Assembly: GCF_023740735.1 (NCBI RefSeq)
Contig: NZ_JAMRXH010000018.1
Location: forward strand, 90,485-154,484
From: Nocardia sp. CDC159
Lineage (GTDB): Bacteria > Actinomycetota > Actinomycetes > Mycobacteriales > Mycobacteriaceae
DNA length: 64,000 nucleotides
Reading direction: 5' to 3'
The stretch's first letter is position 1, and the number at the start of each line of letters is the position of its first letter. Positions 1 to 7,569 of the stretch are shown piece by piece. Position numbers and translations under genes: made by a program. Below the pieces are notes generated by a model, which worked only from the letters and a program-made list of their open reading frames with translations, was not told the DNA's origin and ran no database searches.

Positions 1-499
1 GCTGCGGTGGGCGGGCGTGCCCGATGTCCGCATTCTCGACGGCGGGCTGCCCGCCTGGGAACGCGCGGGCGGCGAACTGGCCCGTGGTGACGAACCCGAC
101 CCCGAACCCGGCGACGTCGTCCTCGGCTCCGGCAACATGCCGACCGTCGACGCCGACGCCGCGGCCACCTGGACGGGCCTGCTCCTCGACGCCCGCGCCG
201 GTGAGCGCTATCGCGGCGAGACGGAACCGGTGGACCCGCGCGCGGGCCACATCCCCGGCGCGATCAGCGCCCCCACCTCCGAAAACCTCACGCCCGAGGG
301 CACTTTCAAATCCCCCGAGGAACTTCGCGCCCGCTTCACGGCCCTCGGCGACGGCCCGATCGCCGTCTACTGCGGCTCCGGCGTGACCGCCGCCCACCAG
401 GTGGCGGCGCTGGCGGCGGCGGGTTTCGAGGCCAGCCTGTATCCGGGATCGTGGTCGCAGTGGTCCAACGATCCGCATCGCCCGGTGGCCACGGTCTGA
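1..499 (+). CDS. Thiosulfate/3-mercaptopyruvate sulfurtransferase (rhodanese), C-terminal part
   Basis: The reading frame is open from base 2, so the gene begins upstream of the window; the GTG at 17 is internal. About 165 residues are visible. The segment LDGGLPAW near the start is the usual end of the first rhodanese repeat, and the second repeat carries the active-site loop CGSGVTA with the sulfur-carrying cysteine. Two-domain enzymes of this type move sulfane sulfur from thiosulfate or 3-mercaptopyruvate to an acceptor in the cytoplasm. The frame ends at TGA 497-499 and the next gene is convergent. The family is clear; the choice between the two donor substrates cannot be made from this part. 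Confidence 0.88.
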   Translation, partial: LRWAGVPDVRILDGGLPAWERAGGELARGDEPDPEPGDVVLGSGNMPTVDADAAATWTGLLLDARAGERYRGETEPVDPRAGHIPGAISAPTSENLTPEGTFKSPEELRARFTALGDGPIAVYCGSGVTAAHQVAALAAAGFEASLYPGSWSQWSNDPHRPVATV

Positions 500-526
500 C
501 CGGACGCGATTCGGTCGGGCTCGCGG

Positions 527-1621
527 CTACCCGGTGGTCGGGGATACGAACATGCGATAGGTGGCCAGGACGGCCTTGTGGTCGGAGACCCAGCGCTGCG
601 GGGTCGCGATGAAGTTGTCCTGGGTGGTCTCGTCGGCTCGTTTGTTGCGGACGATCGAGCCGCGCGGTCCGACCAGCCCGGCCGAGGTCAGGATCAGTGG
701 GGCGCCGGGGCTGGTGAAGATGTAGTCGATGCGGTCGCGCTCGTCGGCCTCCGGGGCCCAGGTCAGCTTGCCGACCGGGGCCTCGGGGTTGCTTGCGGGC
801 CAGGTGAATCCGGGATGGGTGACCGGGTTCGGGTAGCAGAAGCGGTAGGCGTCCACGAAACCCGCCCCCTGCAGCCGCCGAGTGCTCTCCCAGGGCAGCA
901 CCACGCCGTTGTGGTCGAACAGCCGGGCCGTCGCCGAGGTCCAGTCCAGGGTGGAGGGCTCGTTGAAATCGCCGCCGAGGATCACCGCGCGCCCGGCGGC
1001 CATTTCGGCCCGGGCGTCGTCGAGGAATTTCGTGATCGTGTCGGGTCGGCCCGACGCGAGGTTCACCCGCTGGACCACCGCGGGATCGGTGACCGGCCCA
1101 CCGGGTAGTTTGCCCCACCCGTACTGTGCGAATTCGTCGCCCGTGCTGCCGGGGGCGTAACCACGCGGCAGATAGGTGGCATACCAGCGGTACTCCAGAT
1201 GTGCCGAGTAGACCGAGAACGGCTGGCCGTGCACCGACAATCGCGCTCGCGTCATATAGGTGAAGTTGGTGCTGGACTCCATCGGGAACACCGACAGCAC
1301 GCCGGTGTCGGCGGAGGATGCGCTCGCATATTTGCGACCCCGACGACGCAGGGCCTCGGCAATCCGATCGGTCGCACCGCGGAATGCCTCGGTGAGAAGG
1401 ACGATCGAGGCATCGGTTGCGACGATCAGATCGGCGACCAGATCGATCCCGCCGGAGATGTTGTCGCCCGCCTGCCAGATATTGATCGTCAAGACCCGTA
1501 TCTCCCGATCGGCGGGCGCGGCCCGCGTAATGGCGGGCGAAAGGGAGGACGCGGCGGCGAACGAGCCTGCCAGGGCGCCGATTCCAGCAATGACGTGCCG
1601 CCGGGTGATACGGCCGGACAT
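527..1621 (-). CDS. Tat-exported endonuclease/exonuclease/phosphatase-family protein
   Basis: A 364-residue protein whose N-terminus (RITRRHVIAG followed by a hydrophobic, Ala/Ser-rich stretch) looks like a twin-arginine export signal. The mature part has the EEP fold signatures: TINIW at the first strand, GGDFNEPS for metal and phosphate binding, DRIDYIF and the terminal SDHKAV with the catalytic Asp-His. Members cleave phosphodiesters in nucleic acids or phospho-headgroups; the substrate is not decided by these motifs. I chose ATG 1621 because GGAG lies five bases before it; ATG 1633 is also in frame but has no good ribosome site. The next gene upstream on this strand is also an exported nuclease-like protein. 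It is convergent with the rhodanese gene. Confidence 0.8.
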   Translation of the reverse strand: MSGRITRRHVIAGIGALAGSFAAASSLSPAITRAAPADREIRVLTINIWQAGDNISGGIDLVADLIVATDASIVLLTEAFRGATDRIAEALRRRGRKYASASSADTGVLSVFPMESSTNFTYMTRARLSVHGQPFSVYSAHLEYRWYATYLPRGYAPGSTGDEFAQYGWGKLPGGPVTDPAVVQRVNLASGRPDTITKFLDDARAEMAAGRAVILGGDFNEPSTLDWTSATARLFDHNGVVLPWESTRRLQGAGFVDAYRFCYPNPVTHPGFTWPASNPEAPVGKLTWAPEADERDRIDYIFTSPGAPLILTSAGLVGPRGSIVRNKRADETTQDNFIATPQRWVSDHKAVLATYRMFVSPTTG

Positions 1622-1733
1622 ACACACTCCCATCGATCGAAGGTCAAAGGCGCGACGATCCTGGGCGAGTGGTGCAATGCGGTGGTGGCCCGCACGGTGC
1701 CACGAGCTTTCGCCGACGTGAATTGTTCGTCAC

Positions 1734-2429
1734 TCAGGGGCAGCGGGCGGCGACGCGGCGCAGTGCCTCGTGATCGGCGCGAGTGACCGGAAGGTCGTAT
1801 CGCGTTGCCGCCGTGAGGTATTTGCCCGCGTAGAAACAGTGGTAGGAGTGCGCCGGGGGCAACCAGTCCGATGGGGTGCTGTCGCCCTTGTCCTCGTTGA
1901 CCGCACCGGCCACGGCCAACAGGTTGAAATCGATGTCGTTGGCGAATCGGATGCGTTGGGGCAAAGGCCAATTCGACGCGCCCATGGCCCAGGCCGCGGC
2001 CAGCGAATAGATGTGGTCGATCTGGACCGAGCGGGGTTCGGAGCGGTCGAATTCGATGCGCTTGCCGGTATAGGGGTCGTGGAGTATCCCCGTCACGACG
2101 ACGCAGTCACGGGTGCCGGGGCGGAAGCGGACCTCGCGTAATTGCTTGGCCAGCACGTTGTTTCGGGTATCACAGCCGTCGTGCCCGCCGGGACCGTCAT
2201 TGTCGTCGGTCCAGGCGGGGCCGAATACGCAGCCCTCCCCGGCGCCGCAGCCGCGCTCGTAACCGCGCAGCGGTGGGCGCGCGTCGATCACGCGCACGGC
2301 CGCGAGCAACTCCTCGACCTGGGCCCGCGACGGACTGCCCGGTGCGGGTGGCCCGCCGTAGGTCGAACACGAGGCGAGCAAGACGGCGGCGAACGCACCC
2401 AGTACCCGAACGAGATTCCCCCGGCGCAT
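1734..2429 (-). CDS. HNH-family (DUF1524-like) nuclease lipoprotein
   Basis: A 231-residue protein with a lipoprotein signal ending LLASC-S, so it is probably tethered outside the membrane. The C-terminal half shows the DUF1524/GmrSD-type HNH pattern: IDHIYSLAAAW, then FANDIDFNLLAV, then N-x-x-KGD and SDWLPP. The His of IDH and the downstream Asn/Lys residues are the expected metal and catalytic positions, and paired cysteines are spread along the mature chain. Related actinobacterial proteins are annotated as secreted HNH nucleases, but few have been assayed. It lies 113 bp upstream of the exported EEP protein on the same strand and could share a transcript with it. No clear ribosome site precedes the ATG. 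Confidence 0.8.
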   Translation of the reverse strand: MRRGNLVRVLGAFAAVLLASCSTYGGPPAPGSPSRAQVEELLAAVRVIDARPPLRGYERGCGAGEGCVFGPAWTDDNDGPGGHDGCDTRNNVLAKQLREVRFRPGTRDCVVVTGILHDPYTGKRIEFDRSEPRSVQIDHIYSLAAAWAMGASNWPLPQRIRFANDIDFNLLAVAGAVNEDKGDSTPSDWLPPAHSYHCFYAGKYLTAATRYDLPVTRADHEALRRVAARCP

Positions 2430-2462
2430 GGATCAGATGTACACGCAGGTACCGACAGATCG

Positions 2463-2825
2463 CTACAGCCAGGCGCGGGCCAGCAGATCGTCGGCGGGCA
2501 GTGCGGTCGCGGCGGGCGGGAAGCGGGTCGCCGCGATGGACTCCACCCGCGCCCCGTCGTGCCCGATCACCCACGAGCCGCCGCGATCCTCGCATTCGGC
2601 GATCTTGGCGAAGGTGGTGAGCAGGAAGGTGATGGCATCGCGCGGGTCGATGGTGCGGGCCAACCGCTGCGATTCACCGGGGCGCGAGAGGTCCAGCCAG
2701 ACTCCGGACTGGCCGTCCAGGCGCATGCCGACGATCTTCGTGGTATCCACGAAGGTGAATTTTCGACGCTCCCACGGCGTCGTCGGCGTGAAACTCTGCT
2801 CGAGGACCTGGAGCAGGATCGTCAT
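2463..2825 (-). CDS. Hypothetical protein, 120 aa
   Basis: I do not recognise this protein. It is soluble-looking, with no signal or membrane segment. It begins MTILLQVLEQSF, contains a KIVGMRLDGQ stretch and a DPRDAITFLL helix, and ends in a mixed tail. The frame continues upstream to 2930, but ATG 2825 is preceded by AGGAGGG at eight bases, which is a strong ribosome site and fixes the start. It sits between the HNH lipoprotein gene (33 bp downstream on the same strand) and the divergent SNF2 helicase gene, so the roughly 105-bp gap to 2930 must hold both promoters. Confidence 0.6.
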   Translation of the reverse strand: MTILLQVLEQSFTPTTPWERRKFTFVDTTKIVGMRLDGQSGVWLDLSRPGESQRLARTIDPRDAITFLLTTFAKIAECEDRGGSWVIGHDGARVESIAATRFPPAATALPADDLLARAWL

Positions 2826-2929
2826 CTGCACTGCCCTCCTGTTCGTCGGCAGTGACCTGCGGATATTCCAGTATGTTCCGTGGCGGGGCAGAAAGAAAGA
2901 GTGTCGGTGGGGGCTGATTGGATGGACCA

Positions 2930-5740
2930 ATGCTGCACGGGTTGTGGACGCCGGGTTCCGGTCTGCTGCTGTGGCGAGGTCCCGGCACCGAGGACGAGCT
3001 CGCGACCCCGCCCGTGCCGCTGGGCGCGATCGTGCAGACGGCCCGCTTTCGGCATCGGGCCCGGGTCCTGGTCACCGGCCCGGATGGCCCGGTCGATGCC
3101 GAGGTGCCCGCACACGCGCTCGCGCCCGATATGGCCGCGCAGGTGCTGCTGCAAACGCTGCCTCCCGCGTCCGTCGCGGCGGATCTGCGCTATCTGGGCC
3201 ATGTCGCCCGGGGTATCGAGCGCTGGGTGCGGGCGGGCCGGATCGTGCCCGATCTGACCCGCGAGGACGGCGACTGGTGGGTGCGCTGGCGGCTGGTCGG
3301 CGGGCAGCGGCAGCGCGCGTGGCTGGCCGAGCTGGCCGTGGCCATGCCACCGGCCCTGCGGGTCTCCGGCCGCCCGGCCGCGATCCTCGAGGATCTGGTC
3401 GTCGAGCTGACCGATCCCATCACCCGTCTGCACGCGCCGCGCCCGCGGTCGGCGCATCCGCTGCTGGCCGCCCTGATCGCCGACGCGCCCCTGGAAACCG
3501 GATCGCACCGGGTGGCCACCGCACTCGAGCAGTGGCGCACGAGCCTCACCGTCGGTGAGCCGGAACTGGTGTTGCGCCTGCTCGAACCCGACGACGAGGC
3601 CGAGGACGACGACAGCATCGCCGCGCTCTGGCGGCTCGAGGTCTGCCTGCGCGCGGAAGGCGAAGCGCCGCAACCTGTTACGTTGAGCGGTGATCCGGCG
3701 CTGGTGCGGATGGCCGGGGAGAAGGTGACCGCGGCGGTCCAGGCCTATCCGATGCTGCGCGAATTGCCGCGTGATCCGCGAGGAATGGATTTTCTCCTGC
3801 CGACCGCGGTGGTGCAGGATCTGGTCGCGCACGGCGCACATGTGCTGCGGGCGGCCGGGGTGCAACTGCTGCTGCCGCGGGCCTGGCGGATCGTCGCCCC
3901 GAGTATGCGCGTGCACGTGCAGAGTCCCGCCGCCACCGAGACCGCGGTCGGGCTCAACGGCCTGGTGTCCTACCGCTGGGAGCTGGCCCTGGGCGATATG
4001 GTGCTCACGCCCGCCGAGATGTCGCGGCTGGTCCAGGCGAAGTCCGACCTGGTCCGGCTGCGCGGGCAGTGGGTGCAGGCCGATCACCGTATGCTCGCCG
4101 CCGCCGCGGCCTACCTCTGCGGCCGCACCGAGGAGACGGTCGGCACGCTGACCCAATTCCTCGGCGAGGTCGGCGCCGCGGGCATCGAGCGGGTGCCGAT
4201 CGAACAGGTCAGCGCGACCGGTTGGGCCGCAGAGCTTTTCGAGTCCACCAAAGCCGCCCGCGAGGTGGACCCCCCGATCGGCCTGAAGGCCCAGCTGCGC
4301 CCCTACCAGCTGCGCGGCCTGTCCTGGCTGGCGACCATGAACCGCCTCAACTGCGGCGCGATCCTGGCCGACGACATGGGTCTCGGCAAGACGATCCAGG
4401 TGCTGGCGCTACTGGCCCACGAGCGGGAGAACCCGGTCGATCCCTCGGTTTCCCCGACGCTGCTCGTATGCCCCATGTCGGTCGTGGGCAACTGGCAGCG
4501 GGAGGCCGAGCGGTTCGTGCCCGATCTGCGGGTACTCGTGCATCACGGGGCCAACCGCCGCCGCGGCGCGGAACTCGATGCGGCCGTGTCGGATTCGGAT
4601 CTGATGATCACCACCTACGCGCTGCTGGCCCGGGATGTGGAGGAGTTGAAGCGGCAGCGCTGGGAGCGGGTGGTGCTCGACGAGGCCCAGCACATCAAGA
4701 ACGCGGGTACCCGGCAGGCGCGGGCGGCGCGCACGGTTGCGGCCCGGCATCGCCTGGCGCTCACCGGCACTCCAGTGGAGAACCGGTTGGAGGAGCTGCG
4801 TTCCATTCTCGATTTCGCCGCGCCGAAGCTATTGGGCAAGGCCTCGGAGTTCCACTCCCGCTTCGCCGTGCCGATCGAGCGCGAACGCGACGAGAACGCC
4901 GTGAGCCGCCTGCGCGCGATCACCGCGCCGTTCGTGCTGCGCCGGGTCAAGACCGATCCCGCGGTGATCTCCGATCTTCCGGACAAGATCGAGATGACGG
5001 TGCGTGCCAATCTCACCGTGGAACAGGCGGCGCTGTACCAGGCGGTGGTCGACGATATGGTCGCCAAGCTGAAGGGCTCGGAGGGTATGGCCCGCAAGGG
5101 TGCGGTGCTCGGCGCGCTGACCCGGCTCAAGCAGGTGTGCAATCACCCCGCGCACTTCCTCGGTGACGGGTCGGCGGTGCTGAAGCGGGGGCAGCATCGC
5201 TCCGGCAAGCTGGCGCTGGTCGAGGATGTGCTGGAGTCGGTGGTCGCCGATGGGGAGAAGGCGTTGCTGTTCACGCAGTTCCGGGAGTTCGGGGAGCTGA
5301 TCGCGCCGTATCTGAGCGAGCGGTTCGGCACACCGATTCCGTTCCTGCACGGCGGGGTGTCCAAGTCCGGGCGCGACGCGATGGTGGAGCGGTTCCAGCG
5401 GGAGGATGGGCCGCCGCTGATGTTGTTGTCGCTCAAGGCCGGTGGCACCGGGCTCAATCTCACCGCTGCCAATCACGTTGTGCACCTGGACCGCTGGTGG
5501 AATCCGGCGGTGGAGAATCAGGCGACCGACCGGGCCTTCCGGATCGGCCAGCGCCGCGATGTGCAGGTCCGCAAGCTGGTGTGCGTGGACACCATCGAGG
5601 AGCGCATCGACGACATGATCGGTGGCAAACAGGAATTGGCGAATCTGACCGTGGGCACCGGCGAGAGCTGGATCACCGAGCTGAGTTCGGAGGAGCTGCG
5701 CGAGCTGTTCGCGCTCGGGCCGGAGGCGGTGGGGGAGTGA
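2930..5740 (+). CDS. SNF2-family DEAD/DEAH-box helicase (HelZ-like)
   Basis: A 936-residue ATP-dependent DNA translocase. The first ~400 residues are the bacterial SNF2-associated N-terminal domain. The motor follows: Walker A DDMGLGKT near residue 480, DEAQ near 583, LTGTPVEN, then lobe 2 with HGGVSKSGR, AGGTGLNLT and the helicase motif VI region QATDRAFRIGQ near 863. Such proteins remodel DNA-protein complexes; the bacterial role is not settled. I start at ATG 2930 because relatives begin MLHGLW; a TTG at 2918 is the alternative. The stop overlaps the start of the SWIM-domain gene (GTGA), so the two are translationally coupled and probably work together. Confidence 0.92.
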   Translation: MLHGLWTPGSGLLLWRGPGTEDELATPPVPLGAIVQTARFRHRARVLVTGPDGPVDAEVPAHALAPDMAAQVLLQTLPPASVAADLRYLGHVARGIERWVRAGRIVPDLTREDGDWWVRWRLVGGQRQRAWLAELAVAMPPALRVSGRPAAILEDLVVELTDPITRLHAPRPRSAHPLLAALIADAPLETGSHRVATALEQWRTSLTVGEPELVLRLLEPDDEAEDDDSIAALWRLEVCLRAEGEAPQPVTLSGDPALVRMAGEKVTAAVQAYPMLRELPRDPRGMDFLLPTAVVQDLVAHGAHVLRAAGVQLLLPRAWRIVAPSMRVHVQSPAATETAVGLNGLVSYRWELALGDMVLTPAEMSRLVQAKSDLVRLRGQWVQADHRMLAAAAAYLCGRTEETVGTLTQFLGEVGAAGIERVPIEQVSATGWAAELFESTKAAREVDPPIGLKAQLRPYQLRGLSWLATMNRLNCGAILADDMGLGKTIQVLALLAHERENPVDPSVSPTLLVCPMSVVGNWQREAERFVPDLRVLVHHGANRRRGAELDAAVSDSDLMITTYALLARDVEELKRQRWERVVLDEAQHIKNAGTRQARAARTVAARHRLALTGTPVENRLEELRSILDFAAPKLLGKASEFHSRFAVPIERERDENAVSRLRAITAPFVLRRVKTDPAVISDLPDKIEMTVRANLTVEQAALYQAVVDDMVAKLKGSEGMARKGAVLGALTRLKQVCNHPAHFLGDGSAVLKRGQHRSGKLALVEDVLESVVADGEKALLFTQFREFGELIAPYLSERFGTPIPFLHGGVSKSGRDAMVERFQREDGPPLMLLSLKAGGTGLNLTAANHVVHLDRWWNPAVENQATDRAFRIGQRRDVQVRKLVCVDTIEERIDDMIGGKQELANLTVGTGESWITELSSEELRELFALGPEAVGE

Positions 5741-6504
5741 GCCCATCCGAGGACTACAGCAAGTACGGCAAACGGCTGCCGGTGCGGGGCGGGGTGGAGC
5801 CGCGCAGTCGGCGGGGTTCGTTCGCGCGGACGTGGTGGGGGCGATCGTTCATCGATGCGGTCGAACAGGTCGCCGATCCGGGGCGTTTGGCGCGCGGCCG
5901 GTCCTACGCCCGTTCCGGCCAGGTGGTGACCTATCACCTCGAGCCCGGTGCGGTGACCGCGGAGGTGCAGGGCAGTCAGCCGCGCCCGTTCACCGCGGTG
6001 CTGACGCTGCGTAAGCTGCGCGACGAACGCCTGGACGAGCTGATCGACCAGGTCCGTGGCACCCCCGGCATGCTCGCGCAGCTGGCCTCCGGCGCGCTGC
6101 CGAAGGAACTGGGCCCGCTGCTGCTGCCCACCACCGCCGCCGAACTCGACTTCGCCTGCACCTGTCCCGATTCCGGCTGGCCCTGCAAACACGTCGCCGC
6201 GGTCTGCTACATCATCGCCGAACGCCTCGACGAACAGCCCTCCGCCATGCTCGTCCTGCGCGGCCTCGACCTGGACACCCTCATCGGCGGCGTCCAAGCC
6301 GACAACGGCCCCACCCTCCCCGACGACCTCTACGGCGAAACCACCCCCCTCCCAGCCCTCCCCACCCCCGACTTCCGCCCCGCCCTCGAAGACCTCGACC
6401 CCAATCCCCTCCGCCAGGCCCTCCGCATGACCGCCGAAGACGAAAAAACCGCCGAGGCAGGCCTGCGCGACCTCCGCACCCTCTACCACGGCCTGCGCGA
6501 GTAA
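5737..6504 (+). CDS. SWIM zinc-finger family protein
   Basis: A 255-residue protein starting at GTG 5737, which overlaps the TGA of the helicase gene. Residues about 141-153 form the SWIM signature: C-x-C, a spacer (PDSGWP), then C-x-H, a zinc-binding module that contacts nucleic acid or protein. The N-terminus has the WWGRSFIDAVE block typical of this family when it accompanies SNF2 helicases. Overlap and fixed pairing indicate a partner or targeting subunit for the translocase; that is an inference. The last ~250 bases of the gene are very C-rich compared with its beginning. Confidence 0.87.
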   Translation: MSPSEDYSKYGKRLPVRGGVEPRSRRGSFARTWWGRSFIDAVEQVADPGRLARGRSYARSGQVVTYHLEPGAVTAEVQGSQPRPFTAVLTLRKLRDERLDELIDQVRGTPGMLAQLASGALPKELGPLLLPTTAAELDFACTCPDSGWPCKHVAAVCYIIAERLDEQPSAMLVLRGLDLDTLIGGVQADNGPTLPDDLYGETTPLPALPTPDFRPALEDLDPNPLRQALRMTAEDEKTAEAGLRDLRTLYHGLRE

Positions 6505-6552
6505 CCACCCGCTCGTCCACCGCCCCGTCCGACCGGTGCGGGTCCAACCCTC

Positions 6553-6685
6553 GATCCGCCGCCCCCTCCGATCCGCCCCACTCGGTCCGCCGCCCTCCTC
6601 GGTCCGCCGCCCTCCTCGGTCCGCCGTCTTCCTCGGTCCGCCGTCCTCTTCGGTCCGCCGTCTTCCTCGGTCCGCCGCCACCCCC
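6553..6685. repeat. 17-bp tandem repeat array
   Basis: Copies of GGTCCGCCG followed by an eight-base C/T stretch (CCCTCCTC or variants) start at 6584, 6601, 6618, 6635, 6652 and 6669, an exact 17-base step. Two degenerate copies beginning GATCCGCC lie at 6553 and 6570. The unit is not a multiple of three and there are no unique spacers, so it is neither a coding repeat nor a CRISPR array. It lies in the roughly 290-bp gap after the SWIM gene. The strand asymmetry (pyrimidine-rich top strand) is marked. Confidence 0.9.
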
Positions 6686-6736
6686 AATATCCCCCGCCCA
6701 CTCAACTCCCTCTCGTCCGCGCGCGCTCCCCAATTT

Positions 6737-6780
6737 CCCCGCCTCGTTCTCCGCGGCGAAGCCGGGAGAACGAGGCGGGG
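6737..6780 (+). terminator. Long hairpin, probable terminator
   Basis: A perfect 16-base inverted repeat (6737-6752 with 6765-6780) whose loop contains CGGC-GAA-GCCG, which extends the stem. There is no T-run. It ends three bases before the likely -10 of the next gene, so it should not be in that gene's transcript. It may end transcription from the helicase-SWIM pair or act as a protein-binding site. Confidence 0.6.
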
Positions 6781-6783
6781 ATC

Positions 6784-6789
6784 TATCGT
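6784..6789 (+). promoter_or_regulatory. -10 element (TATCGT), probable leaderless start
   Basis: TATCGT fits TANNNT and lies six bases before ATG 6796, with no ribosome site in between, as expected for a leaderless mRNA. Confidence 0.45.
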
Positions 6790-6795
6790 GAACCC

Positions 6796-7569
6796 ATGCC
6801 CAGCGACCTGGCCGACGATCTAGGCGCACCCGTGCCACTGACCCGCCCGATTCGCCGCGTCGTCTCCCTCGTCCCCTCGCTGACCGAGGCGATCGCGGCC
6901 ACCTGCCCCGAACTGCTGATCGCCGCCACCGAATGGTGTACGCATCCGGGTGATCTGGAGGTGGAGCGGGTGCGGGGGACGAAGAACCCGGATGTGCGGC
7001 GGATTGTGGGGCTCGACGCGGATCTGGTGGTGTGCAATCAGGAGGAGAATCGGCGGATCGATGTGGATCGACTGCGGGGGGCGGGGGTTTCGGTGTGGGT
7101 CACCAGGATTCGGACACTCGACGAGGCCTTCTACTCGCTGGCAAGGCTTTTCGGGGCGGCGCTCGAGGTGGGGCGGCCGGGGTGGCTCGACGAGGCGGAG
7201 CGGGTGTGGCGGCCGCCGCCTCCGGAACCCCTGCGGGCGGCCGTGATTCCGATCTGGCGCAGGCCCTGGATGGTGGTGGGGCGGGATACGTTCACTGCGG
7301 ATCTGGCGGGGCGCCTGGGCCTGCGACTCGTGCACGCCGACCGGCCCGAGCGCTATCCGAGGGTGTCCGATGCGGAGCTCGTCGACGGTGTGGAGCTGGC
7401 GGTGCTGCCGGACGAACCGTACGTATTCACGGCCGCGGACGGTCCGGACGCCTTCGCCGGAATCCCGGTCGCGCTGGTATCGGGCCGCAGCCTCACCTGG
7501 TACGGCCCGTCACTGGTCGCGGCGCGCCGCGAGCTGTCCGATCAGCTGGCCCGCGCCTTCGTCCCCTGA
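6796..7569 (+). CDS. Helical-backbone metal receptor (BtuF/FepB-like binding protein without signal peptide)
   Basis: A 257-residue protein beginning RRVVSLVPSLTE, the first strand and helix of periplasmic-binding proteins of the vitamin B12/siderophore class. It continues through GTKNPDVRRIVGLDADLVVC, the typical second sheet. It lacks a signal peptide or lipobox: the family domain begins about 20 residues from the start. No transporter genes are adjacent. Members of this group are annotated as stand-alone metal-receptor proteins and their ligand is unknown. A cobalamin link is tempting because a B12 enzyme (icmF) lies 2.4 kb away, but nothing in the sequence proves it. Its end overlaps the convergent monooxygenase gene by 28 bases. 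Confidence 0.75.
   Translation: MPSDLADDLGAPVPLTRPIRRVVSLVPSLTEAIAATCPELLIAATEWCTHPGDLEVERVRGTKNPDVRRIVGLDADLVVCNQEENRRIDVDRLRGAGVSVWVTRIRTLDEAFYSLARLFGAALEVGRPGWLDEAERVWRPPPPEPLRAAVIPIWRRPWMVVGRDTFTADLAGRLGLRLVHADRPERYPRVSDAELVDGVELAVLPDEPYVFTAADGPDAFAGIPVALVSGRSLTWYGPSLVAARRELSDQLARAFVP

Noticed and set aside
2822..4156. Minus-strand frame of about 440 codons under the SNF2 helicase gene
   Set aside because: The translated product is low in complexity, has no domain, and mirrors the codon pattern of the real gene.
6553..6685. CRISPR array
   Set aside because: The 17-base units touch each other with no unique spacers, and no cas genes are near.
5518..6705. Repetitive Arg/Gly/Glu-rich protein encoded across the 17-bp repeat on the minus strand
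   Set aside because: It is antisense to the SWIM gene and its repeats come only from the DNA array, which shifts frame at each unit.
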